Position numbers and translations under genes: made by a program. Of a DNA stretch of 64,000 nucleotides, positions 44,944 to 54,847 are shown piece by piece. Position 1 is the stretch's first letter. Every line of letters starts with the position of its first letter. The notes below the pieces were generated by a model. It was not told where the DNA came from. It saw only the letters and a list, made by a program, of their open reading frames with translations, and made no database searches. This DNA comes from Bufo bufo (taxonomy: Eukaryota > Chordata > Amphibia > Anura > Bufonidae): NCBI RefSeq assembly GCF_905171765.1, contig NC_053394.1, positions 161,727,183 to 161,791,182 on the forward strand, in the 5' to 3' direction.

Positions 44944-47900
44944 ATGGCCAATAAAGGCATAAAAAAATTTTCTGCAAATGTTAATGGTCTCAATAATCCC
45001 TTTAAGCGTTCAACTTGTTGGAGTGAGGTGAGGAAACAGAGAGCTGATATCATCTGTATTCAGGAATCCCATCTTAATAAGGAAGACTCATACAGATTTT
45101 CTCATCCCTCCTTTCCGCATATTTTCTTCTCTCCAGCCTCAAAAAAAAGAAAAGGTGTGATTATAGGTTTCAAGAACTCTGTTGCTTTCCATTGTCATGA
45201 CACAATAATAGATGAAGAAGGTAGATATATTATCATAATATGTGACATAAACAACACTAGATACACAATAGTTAACCTGTATGCCCCTAATGCTGATCAG
45301 ATAAATTTTATCAAACGTATCATCAAATTAGCTCAGGATTCTAAGAAAGGATCCTTACTGATCTGCGGTGATTTTAATATGTGCCCTGACTCCTCAATGG
45401 ACAGACTCCCTTCCCCTATCTTATCTCCCAAAAACTCACAACTCAGAGATTTCATATTTCAGGAAGGACTCCTAGATATCTGGAGGGTACACCATGCCAA
45501 TGAAAAAGATTTTACTTTTTTCTCACACCCACATAACACTTATTCTAGAATAGACCTCTTTCTCTCAGATAAATGGCTACTTCAAAAAGTAATAGAGGTA
45601 ACGATTTCTAATATAACGTGGTCTGACCATGCATTCATCTCCCTTACACTAGATGACACATATAGCAATAAAATATACTCCCCGTGGAGACTTAACAATT
45701 CTTTACTCCAAAGTGGCTCTATACGCACAGACGTAGAATTCTCATTAAAGGAATATTTTAAGATGAATGACAATAATCTGGTATCAGATATTACAATATG
45801 GAGTGCGCATAAGGCATTTATAAGAGGTGTATTGCTAAAACATGCAGCTATTCAAAAGAAAAAAAGAAGGGAAATCTTAGACAAATTACTAGCGGACATT
45901 AATGCTCTAGAAAATTCCTCCAAGATGTCTCTGGATCCAAAAATCATTAATAAACTAAAAACTGCTAGACATCATCTATACCTTCACCTTCATGAAAAAC
46001 ACGAATTCCACCTTCGAAAATTGAAATCAGACCATTACTCTCAAGGCAACAAAGCATCAAAAATCTTAGCGAACAGAATTAAAAAAAGAGAAGCCAAATC
46101 AAGAATCCCCTTCTTATACAACAGCCAGAACCAAAAAGTGTATAACCCCAAACACATAGCAGAAGAATTTGCAAAATACTATGAAAACCTATATAATTTG
46201 GAAAAATCAGCTGACACAGTCCAACCAACTCCTGAATATATTAATGACTTTCTCAAAGATATTTCTCTTCCGTCCATATCCTCATCCCAAAACCAAGCCC
46301 TTAACGCTAAAATCACACATCTAGAAATAACTGAAACAATCCAATCCCTCAAAAACAATAAGTCCCCAGGTCCTGATGGACTCACAAACGAATACTATAA
46401 AAATTTCTCCCACATTCTAAGCCCCTTCCTGAACAGATCCTTCAATTTGATAGCAGAGCAAAATTCAATCCCCAAAGACATGTTAAATGCAATGATAATA
46501 ACCCTCCCAAAACCTGGTAAACCTGCTGATAAACCGGCTAACTTCAGACCAATATCACTATTAAACTCTGATGTAAAGATTTTTGCAAAAATTTTAGCAA
46601 AGAGATTATCCAACATTTTGCCTTCCCTTATAGTCAATGATCAAATTGGGTTTGTTCCCAACAGGCAATCCTCAGATGGTACTAGGAGATTTATAGATCT
46701 TCTAGATGTAGCATATTCCTCCCGAACGCCTTCTCTGCTCCTTTCCTTGGACGCGGAGAAGGCGTTCGATAGAATACATTGGAAATACATCCAGGCTACT
46801 TTGGAAAAGTTCGGATTTAGGGATTTCTTTTTATCTGCAGTAATGGCACTATATTCTAACCCAACCGCATCTATATACTCATCTAGTTTTTTGTCTACTC
46901 CATTCAATATAAAGAATGGAACCAGACAAGGATGTCCTATGTCACCCTTGATATTCGCCCTGGCAATGGAACCCTTTGCGGAGCACATTAGATCCTCATC
47001 TCTCATTAAGGGGTTAACAGTAGGTAACTCAGACCACCGCATTGGCCTTTTTGCTGACGATGTACTAATACTGACATCAAATCCAACAACTGCTTTAAGC
47101 GCAATTAATGATATTATATCCAATTTTGGCAAAGCGTCCTTCTACAAAGTCAATATCAATAAATCTCAAATCCTTGATATGGGTCTTTCTCAATCTACCA
47201 AACGCTCAATCTCCAACTTGTATAAATACCCCTGGGCTGAGGAATCACTGACATACTTAGGCATCCAACTTGCCTTCCCTACTAGCAAATTATTTAAAGT
47301 AAATTTTTGGCCTTTATACAATAAAATTAACGACTCCTTAAATAATCTAAGAACAGATTCACTTTCATGGCTAGGAAGAATTGCTGCAATAAAAATGGTA
47401 ATCCTACCCAAAATCATCTATTTGTTCCGCAATATTCCAATTACTATTCCCAAAGGTTATATCACAAAACTTCAGGCCTTAATCAATAAACACATCTGGG
47501 GGAAATTTAAACCTAGAGTCAAAGCAATTATCCTTAATAAATCACTTAAAACAGGAGGCCTTAATGTCCCATCTATTAAACATTACTATGCATCCTCCAT
47601 ACTTGACCAAATGAGATATCTAATCAAAAATGACACCTCAAAAAAATGGGTTTCATTGGAAAATAATATAATGGGCAACTTTGACTTAAACTTGCGTCTC
47701 TCGGCAACAGCAGCCTTTGGTACAAAGAATACTACCCCACTATCAACCCTAAAAGCAATTCACAACATTTGGTATTCCATTGCCAGAACAGAAAAATTAG
47801 TTACCACCTCAGTACTTACTTTCCCTCTGAAAATTTGTGAATTGGCAATACCAGACCTCAAGATTGATAATTGGATCTCCATGGGCATCACTGATATTGG

Positions 47901-48744
47901 TCAACTAAAGAAAAATGATGTCCTTGTTGACTTCGCTTACCTACATAAAGAGTTCAACATTCCCAATGCAGATTTTTATAAATATCTAAGAATAAGACAC
48001 TTACTACAATCCCCAAGGATTTTTCACTTCATCTCAAATAATCACTCTTTATCAGAGTGGATTAATATGTCACATAGATTAGATAAAGGTATTACTAAAG
48101 GATATCAACTTTTGAAAGAATCAAATATAAACCCCTTACAGCATATCTTAGATATGTGGAATGAAGACCTGGGTATAGCCCTTTCAGACGCAGAATGGAA
48201 TGAAGCTTTTACCTCTGTCTCTAAACTCTCTAAGTGCTCAGATCACTTGGAAGGAGCAAGAAAAATAATGTACAGATGGTATAGAACTCCTGTCTACTTG
48301 AATAAAATTTTTCCTGAGATTTCCCCCGCTTGTTGGAGGTGTGGTCACGTTTGTGGTTCATATCTTCATATGTGGTGGAACTGCCCAACAGTAAGATGTC
48401 TATGGAATACAGTCTTTAAATACATTTCAACTCTAGCATGCCACACTATAGAGCCACTTCCTAAAATGGCTCTCCTTTCGGTAGGCCTTATAGATCTACC
48501 TTTTCATTATAGGACCATTGCCAGTCATTTAATATTTGTTACCCGCTTAAAAATTGCAGCTTGTTGGAAATCTGGTTCCTTACCTAACATTAATAGAATT
48601 TTTAGAACACTAGATAATAATTGCTTATATGAGGGCCTATGGGCATCGGCTAGGAATTCTAAGACTGTATTCCTAAAAAATTGGGAAGTTTGGCTGGACG
48701 ACGCTAAATGCAACATCCCCCTCAATGCATTCATTAGACTGTAA
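44944..48744 (+). CDS. L1 ORF2: AP-endonuclease and reverse transcriptase
   Basis: Encodes 1266 residues without a stop. Endonuclease motifs: NVNGLNNP (N12-N14), CIQESHL (Glu41), CGDFNMCPDSS, YSRIDLFLSDKW and WSDHAFISL near 220, all catalytic residues kept. RT: NNKSPGPDGLTNEYYKNF, ANFRPISLLNSDVKIFAK, LSLDAEKAFDRIHWKYIQAT, GTRQGCPMSPLIFALAME and LFADDVLIL (Asp705, Asp706). The C-terminal Cys-rich motif CWRCGHVCGSYLHMWWNC is present. It does target-primed reverse transcription at nicked chromosomal DNA. The clade is L1 rather than CR1, judged by the RT and the C-terminal zinc-type motif. Confidence 0.95.
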   Translation: MANKGIKKFSANVNGLNNPFKRSTCWSEVRKQRADIICIQESHLNKEDSYRFSHPSFPHIFFSPASKKRKGVIIGFKNSVAFHCHDTIIDEEGRYIIIICDINNTRYTIVNLYAPNADQINFIKRIIKLAQDSKKGSLLICGDFNMCPDSSMDRLPSPILSPKNSQLRDFIFQEGLLDIWRVHHANEKDFTFFSHPHNTYSRIDLFLSDKWLLQKVIEVTISNITWSDHAFISLTLDDTYSNKIYSPWRLNNSLLQSGSIRTDVEFSLKEYFKMNDNNLVSDITIWSAHKAFIRGVLLKHAAIQKKKRREILDKLLADINALENSSKMSLDPKIINKLKTARHHLYLHLHEKHEFHLRKLKSDHYSQGNKASKILANRIKKREAKSRIPFLYNSQNQKVYNPKHIAEEFAKYYENLYNLEKSADTVQPTPEYINDFLKDISLPSISSSQNQALNAKITHLEITETIQSLKNNKSPGPDGLTNEYYKNFSHILSPFLNRSFNLIAEQNSIPKDMLNAMIITLPKPGKPADKPANFRPISLLNSDVKIFAKILAKRLSNILPSLIVNDQIGFVPNRQSSDGTRRFIDLLDVAYSSRTPSLLLSLDAEKAFDRIHWKYIQATLEKFGFRDFFLSAVMALYSNPTASIYSSSFLSTPFNIKNGTRQGCPMSPLIFALAMEPFAEHIRSSSLIKGLTVGNSDHRIGLFADDVLILTSNPTTALSAINDIISNFGKASFYKVNINKSQILDMGLSQSTKRSISNLYKYPWAEESLTYLGIQLAFPTSKLFKVNFWPLYNKINDSLNNLRTDSLSWLGRIAAIKMVILPKIIYLFRNIPITIPKGYITKLQALINKHIWGKFKPRVKAIILNKSLKTGGLNVPSIKHYYASSILDQMRYLIKNDTSKKWVSLENNIMGNFDLNLRLSATAAFGTKNTTPLSTLKAIHNIWYSIARTEKLVTTSVLTFPLKICELAIPDLKIDNWISMGITDIGQLKKNDVLVDFAYLHKEFNIPNADFYKYLRIRHLLQSPRIFHFISNNHSLSEWINMSHRLDKGITKGYQLLKESNINPLQHILDMWNEDLGIALSDAEWNEAFTSVSKLSKCSDHLEGARKIMYRWYRTPVYLNKIFPEISPACWRCGHVCGSYLHMWWNCPTVRCLWNTVFKYISTLACHTIEPLPKMALLSVGLIDLPFHYRTIASHLIFVTRLKIAACWKSGSLPNINRIFRTLDNNCLYEGLWASARNSKTVFLKNWEVWLDDAKCNIPLNAFIRL

Positions 48745-48947
48745 AACTATCTATTATTATACCAGTATACTTGCTCGCATCTATGTACCTGTTTATCCTA
48801 ATTTACTCAAAATATTATGCTAATTGCTTTATGATGTGTAATTCTATACTGCATTATCAGCTTCCATAAGTGCCTTAATTACTCATGTACTATAACTTTT
48901 TACATGTGACTGAATGTATTCATTTGTAACCTACTGTTGAAAATGTT

Positions 48948-48953
48948 AATAAA
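48948..48953 (+). terminator. L1 polyadenylation signal
   Basis: AATAAA about 12 bp before the poly-A tail, following GAAAATGTT. Confidence 0.8.
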
Positions 48954-48974
48954 AACTATTGTTCAAAAAAAAAA

Positions 48975-48990
48975 AAAGAATCATTATTTT
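48975..48990. repeat. L1 target-site duplication (3')
   Basis: AAAGAATCATTATTTT, exact copy of 43207-43222. Confidence 0.92.
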
Positions 48991-50870
48991 ATTTTTTTAT
49001 GCTTTGTTATGTAAAACTGAATTAAATAACCAAAAAAAGTAGTGATATTTGGTATTGTCGCGTCCGTGACAACCTGCTCTATAGAAATACCGCATGATCT
49101 AACCTGTCAGATGAATGTTGTAAATAACAAAAAATAAAAATGGTGCCAAATCAGCTATTTCTTGTTACCTTGCCTCACAAAAAGTGTAATATAGAGCAAC
49201 CAAAAATCTTGTTACCTTGCCTCACAGCCTCTCTGAGAGGTGTATTTCCCCTGTAACTGGGACTACTATGTCAGCCCCAGTTAAAGGAGAAATCAATAGT
49301 GAAAAAAAAATTAAATAATTGAAGTTAAATGTCCCCCAGAGGTCTTGTATGACCTTATGGGTCATGTGTAAAATTAAAAATTTTAAAATAAAGTGTTTTT
49401 TAAAAAAAAAAGTTTCACATGTAAATAAAAATTAAGTAATTACAAAAAATTTTAAAAATAGAAAAAATAAATAAAAAAATAGACACATTTGGTATTGCCG
49501 CGTCCGTGACGGCTGGCTCTATAAATATATCACATGATCCACCCCGTCCGATAAACACTATTAAAAAAATAAAAACTGTGTAAAAAAGCCATTTTTGTCA
49601 CCTTACGTCACAAAAAGTGCAACACCAAGTGATCAAAAAAGCGTATGTCCCACAAAATAGTACCAATAAAGCTGTCACCTTATCCCTCAAAAAATGAGCC
49701 GCTACATAAGAAAATCGCTCAAAAAATAAAAATAAATATAGCCCTCAGAACTTGGAGACATTAAAACATAATTTTTTTGTTTAAAAAATGCTATTGTGTT
49801 AAAGTTAAATAAATATAAAAAAGTATACATATTAGGTATCACCGCGTCCGTAACAACCAGCTCTATAAAAATATCACATGACCTAACCCCTCAGGTGAAC
49901 ACTGTAAAAAAAAAAAAAGTGCCAAAATGTTTTTTTTTCTCACCTTACATCACAAAAATTGCAACACCAAGCCATCAAAAAAGCATATGCCCCCCAAAAT
50001 AGTACCAATCAGTCAAAAAAAAGAAAACTATGACTATCAGACTATGGAGACACTAAAATATGATTATTTTGCTTCAAAACTGCTATTATTATGTTAAAGT
50101 GAAATAAATAAATAAAAAGTAGACATATTAGGTATTGCCACATACGTAACAACCTGCTCTATAAAAATATCACATGACATAACCACTCAGGTGAACACCG
50201 TAAAAAATAAAAACAATGCCAAAAAAACTATTTTTGGTCACCTAACATCACATAAAGTGCAACACCAAGCGATCAAAAAAGCATATGCCCCCCGAAATAG
50301 TACCAATCAAACTGTCAGCTCATCCTGCAAAAAATGAGACCATAACTAAGACAATCGGTCAAAAAATAAAAAAGCTATGGTGATCAGACTATAGAGACAC
50401 TAAAACATAATTTTTTGGGTTTTAAAAATGCTATTATTGTGTAAAACTTTCTTAATAAATAAGAAAAGTATACATATTAGGGATTGAATCGTCCGTAACG
50501 ATCTGCTCTATAAAAATATCACATGATCTAACCCCTCAGCTGAACGCTGGAAAAATAAATAAATAAAAACTGTGCCAAAACAACCAATTTTTGGTCACCT
50601 TGCCCCATAAAGTGTAATAATGAATTATCAAAAAATCATATGTACCCAAAAATGCTACCAATAAAAACGTCAACTCTTCCTGCAAAAAATGAGCCCCTGC
50701 ACAAGACGATCAGCAGAAAAATAAAAAAAGATATGGCGTTCAGAAAATGGAGACATAAAAACATAATTTTTTTTCAAAAATGCTCTGTAAAACTGAAACA
50801 AACTATAAAAATAGCACATGATCTACCCTATCAGATAAATGTTGCAAAAAAATAAAAAAAAGGGCCAAAA
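48991..50870. repeat. TTAA-type module array, right of the L1 insertion
   Basis: Modules begin near 49050, 49491, 49830, 50127 and 50472, each GGTAT(C/T)(G/A)CC(G/A)C(G/A)T(C/A)CGTAA-like (the last degraded) followed by CTGCTCTATAAAAATATCAC, GAACACCGTAAAA and CCACAAAATAGTACCAAT. Spacing is mostly 300-345 bp. Divergence between modules is larger than between the duplication copies, so the array is old. Confidence 0.72.
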
Positions 50871-51264
50871 CAGCCCAAGTCTCACCCCCCCCCCTCCACC
50901 CGCATTTTGCTGTACTTGATATACAGCAGCACGTGCCTCTCACATCCAGGGCCTCCCAGGTAACGTCTCCTCCAATGTAGATCTTCTCTGTCATCATCTT
51001 CTCCATTTGGTCCAGACACTTCTTTCAGCCGCTCCTCGTCTCTGCAGAGAAATTCGCACCCAGTTTCGCAAATATTTTCAATTTCGTCTCTGCAGAGTGT
51101 GACACACAGACATCTTAGTGTCCTCACTTTTCTATCATCATCCCCCAACCTGGAGTCCCCACAGTGTTATCCTGCTGCTCACTGTGCCTCGGCCCCAATA
51201 CCACAAGAAGAAATAATAGTGCCCCATAGTAATAGTGCTCCTCCACCAATAGTTTTTCCCTTCT
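50871..51264. other. Unclassified block, moderately GC-rich
   Basis: Distinct from the AT-rich modules on either side. Minus frames (for example one starting MGDDDRKVRTLRCLCVTLCR) contain Cys- and acid-rich stretches, but I recognise no family. It may be a captured fragment of a host gene or another repeat. Confidence 0.35.
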
Positions 51265-51905
51265 AGAATGCCCTCATTAGTAATATTGCCCCCTACACTG
51301 CCCCACATTAAGTAATATGCCCCCCTACACTGCCCCACATTAAGTAATATGCCCCCCACACTGCCCCACATTATGTAATTTGCCCCCACACTGCCTCACA
51401 TTATGTAATTTGCCCCCCCCACACTGCCCCACATCATGTAATTTGCCCCCCACACTGCCTCACATTATGCAATTTGCCCCCACACTGCCCCACATTATAT
51501 GATTTGCCCCCCCACACTGCCCCACATCAAGTAATTTGCCCACCACAGTGCCCCACATTAAGAAATTTGCCCCCCACCCTACCCAACATTATGTAATCCC
51601 CCCCCACCCTGCCCCACATTAAGTAATTTGCCCTCCACACTGACTCACATTATGTAATTTGATCCTACACTGCCCCACATTAAGTAATTTGCCCCCACAC
51701 TGCCTCACATTAAGTGATTTGCCCCCCACATTATGTTATTTGCCCACCACATTGCCCTCTATTATGTAATATGCACCCCACTAAGTAATTTGCCCCCACA
51801 CTGCCCTCCATTATGTAGTTTGCCCGCCACACTGCTCCCCACTAAGTAATTTGCCCCCCACACTAAGTAAATTTGCCCCCAGACTGCCCTCCATTATGTA
51901 GTCCC
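51265..51905. repeat. Minisatellite, about 30-35 bp unit, ~20 units
   Basis: Repeated ACTGCCCCACATTAAGTAAT followed by TTGCCCCCC(C)AC, with units degenerating on both sides (TTATGTAATTTG, CTCCATTATGTAG). Unit lengths vary because of the C-run. Confidence 0.9.
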
Positions 51906-52279
51906 CCCCCTTCCCCGCACTTGTGTCACTGATCCTGTACAGTCTGTACTTGCTGGCTGCGCGAGCATGAGTTCAGTTAAGTTCAGTGTCTTCGGCGCGC
52001 TATCCCGTCCTGCGGTGCTTGATCCTGTGAGACCCACCGCGGGAGGTTACGGGTCTCGCGGGATTGCGCGCCGTAGTGACTGAACTCATGCCCACGCAGC
52101 CAGCAAGTAGAGGATCAGATCAGCGACACAAGTACAAGGGGGCGGGTGCTAGTTGTGTTGGGAACTTGGGTCCGCTGCGTGACACCCCATCAGACTGGTG
52201 TCACCCGGTGCGGCCCGCACCCTCCTCACAACGCCACTGTGTATCCCCTATATAAAAATGACTGAAATTGAAATGGGAC
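51906..52279. other. GC-rich imperfect hairpin, no gene
   Basis: GCTGCGCGAGCATGAGTTCA and TGAACTCATGCCCACGCAGC are inverse around a CGGCGCGC / GCGCGCCG core, likely another MITE. No coding similarity. Confidence 0.45.
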
Positions 52280-54117
52280 TTAACCTCTTACGGACACAGG
52301 GCGTACCTGTACGCCCTGTGTATTTCCGATCACTGCCGCGCGGCGGGCGGTGATCGGAACTGGATGCCTTCTGAAATCAATCAGCAGGCACCCTGGGACA
52401 ATGCCAAGGGGGTTTCTGTGACCTCCCCCCCCCCTCCATATCGGCGATCGATGCAAACCGCAGGTCAATACAGACCTGCGGTTTGCAGCGCTTTCGGAAG
52501 TTTCTGATCTGAAACGTCAAAATGATCTAAATTTTTGAATTTCCAGGATGGCCAAACGACACTCTGACACTCTGCATGAAACGGCTGACATCTGTGCTGT
52601 GATGTCAGCCGTTTAACCCCTTCCATGCCGTGGTCCAGACCCACTGGATCTTCAAGAACCAAGTGGGTCTGGGTAAAAAAAAAAAGTGAAAAAAGTAAAA
52701 ATAAAAAAAAACACTTTTATCACTGATTAAAAATGAAAAAATAAAATGCACTACACATATTAGGTATCGCTGCGTCCGTAATACCCTGCTCTATAAAAAT
52801 AACCCCTCAGGTGAATTCTGTAAAAAAAAAAAAGTGTGTAAAAAAAGCCATTTTTTGTCACCTTCAATCACAAAAAGTGTAATAGCAAGCGATCAAAAAG
52901 TCATACGCACCCCAAAATAATGCCAATAAAACTGTCATCTCATCCCGCAAAAATCATGCCCTACTCAAGATTATCGACCAAAAACTGAAAAATATATGGC
53001 TCTCGGACTATGGAGACACTAAAACATGATTTTTTTTGTTTCATAAATGAAATAATTGTGTAAGACGTACATAAATAAAAAAAAAGTAGACATATTAGGT
53101 ATTGCCGCGTTCGTAATAACCTGCTCTATAAAAATACCACATGATCTAACCTGTCAGATGAATGTTGTAAATAACAAAAAATAAAAACCATGCCAAAGCA
53201 GCTATTTCTTGTTACCTTGCCTCACAAAAAGTGTAATATAGAGCAACCAAAAATCATATTTACCCTAAAATAGTACCAACATAACTGCCACCCTATTCCG
53301 TAGTTTCCAAAATGGGGTCACTTTTTTGGAGTTTCTACTCTAGGGGTGCATCAGGGGGGCTTCAACTGGGACATGGTGTCAAAAAACCAGTCCAGCAAAA
53401 TCTGCCTTCCAAAAACCATATGTCATTCCTTTCCTTCTGCGCCCTGCCGTGGGCCCGTACAACAGTTTACGACCACATATGGGGTGTTTCTGTAAACTAC
53501 AGAATCAGGGCCATAAATATTGAGTTTTATTTGGCTGTTAACCCTTGCTTTGTAACTGGAAAAAATTGATTCAAATGGAAAATCTAAAGGGTTAACAAAG
53601 TTTGTAAAAATCAGTTTTGAATACCTTGAGGGGTGTAGTTTGTAAAATTGGGTCATTTTTGGGTGGTTTATTTACTCAGTAAGCCTCACAAAGTGACTTC
53701 AGACCTGAACTGTTCCTGAAAAAGTGGGTTTTAGAAATGTTGTAATGTCCCCAAAAAATAAAATAGAATTCCCAAAATGATCCAAACATAAAGTAGACAT
53801 ATGGGAATTGTAAATGAATAACTATTTTGGAGGTATTACTATGTATTATAGAAGTAGAGAAATTGAAATTTGTAAATTGGAAATTAGGAAATTTTTCAAA
53901 ATTTTTGGTAAATTTGGATTATTTGTATAAATATTTTTTTTTTCACTACATTTTACCAGTGTCATGAAGTACAATATGTGATGAAAAAACTATCTCAGAA
54001 TGGCCTGGATAAGTAAAAGCGTTTTAAAGTTATTCACACATAAAGTGACACTGGTCAGATTTGCAAAAAATGGCCTGGTCCTTAAGTTGAAAATTAGCCC
54101 GGTCCATAAGGGGTTAA
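52280..54117. mobile_element. Non-autonomous TTAA-flanked element, 1.84 kb
   Basis: TTAACCTCTTACGGACACAG with the palindrome GGGCGTACCTGTACGCCC at the left; CCCGGTCCATAAGGGGTTAA at the right. Two modules lie near 52760 and 53093, and the right third matches the element broken by the DIRS insertion (AAACGCTTTTACTTATCCAG inverse, TCCAAACATAAAGTAGACAT). It serves as the reference for the uninterrupted site. Confidence 0.65.
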
Positions 54118-54847
54118 AGGGGGAAAAAGAAAAAATAGTCTGTTTTCAAGTTTTTTAATTCAATATGACAAATTTCATATATCACGTAAACAAAATTAAT
54201 GAAAGGCACTTACTAATGTATTGTGATTTTCTATATTGGTCCCTTTGCTGGCTTGATTCAAGGCTCATATCCAGGTGTCATGACTTTCAATGGGTCCGTG
54301 GAAAAATTGGAAAATGCACCGTTTTTCATCCGCGTCCGTGATCCGTGTTTCCTGTCCGTGAAAAAATTTGCAAAATTTGCCTTTAAATTTGCACGCACTA
54401 TTGTGCATCTCATAGTGTATTTCTGTCCGTAAAAGGGTATATTACACTCAAGGTGTAAATTCAAGTGCTGAAGTGCTTCATAGTCATCCTCAATAACTTC
54501 ACACGCTACTGTGCATCTCCAAGTGTATTTCTTTCTGTTAAAGTGTATATTACAATAAGTGTTAAAATACAAGTGCTCAAAGCATAATCCTATATATTTT
54601 TTCACACGCTACTGTGCATCTCCAAGTGTAATTCTGTCCGTAAAAGGATACCTTTCATCCAGGGCCTAAATACTAGGCCTACAATTGATATTCCCCTAAA
54701 TCTGTGGTTACTGCTGTGCCTGTATTAGTGTAATACGGTACATAAGTAGATAGCCAGATAGTGCTAGGTGCCTGTAAAAAAAGGCCTGAATTTGAATTCA
54801 ATACATTGGGCCAAATAATTTTTTTCCTTTTGTGGTGAACGGTAACA
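54118..54847. other. hAT element 5' non-coding region
   Basis: AT-rich leader with a repeated segment: CGCACTATTGTGCATCTCAT, CGCTACTGTGCATCTCCAAG and TACTGTGCATCTCCAAGTGT occur near 54392, 54511 and 54607. It leads into the ATG at 54848. The terminal inverted repeat was not identified. Confidence 0.5.

Larger units (their letters stand above)
43223..48974 (+). mobile_element. Full-length L1 LINE, 5.75 kb, both ORFs open
   Basis: Bounded by an exact 13-16 bp target duplication, starting TGCGGGGCGTGGCCGGATG and ending in a poly-A tail of about 13 bases. It has a short 5' untranslated region (about 150 bp), ORF1, a 432 bp spacer, ORF2 and a 230 bp 3' untranslated region with AATAAA near 48948. 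The target is inside the AT-rich TTAA module array, with an AATCATT/ATTTT context suitable for L1 endonuclease. All features expected of a recent, possibly active source element are present. Confidence 0.95.

Noticed and set aside
48991..50870. Regularly spaced repeats resembling a CRISPR or satellite array
   Set aside because: The unit is about 300-350 bp, diverged, lies in TTAA transposon ends, and the genome is eukaryotic.
51138..51389. ORF with repeated MWGSVGG-type motif
   Set aside because: It is the translated minisatellite, not a protein.
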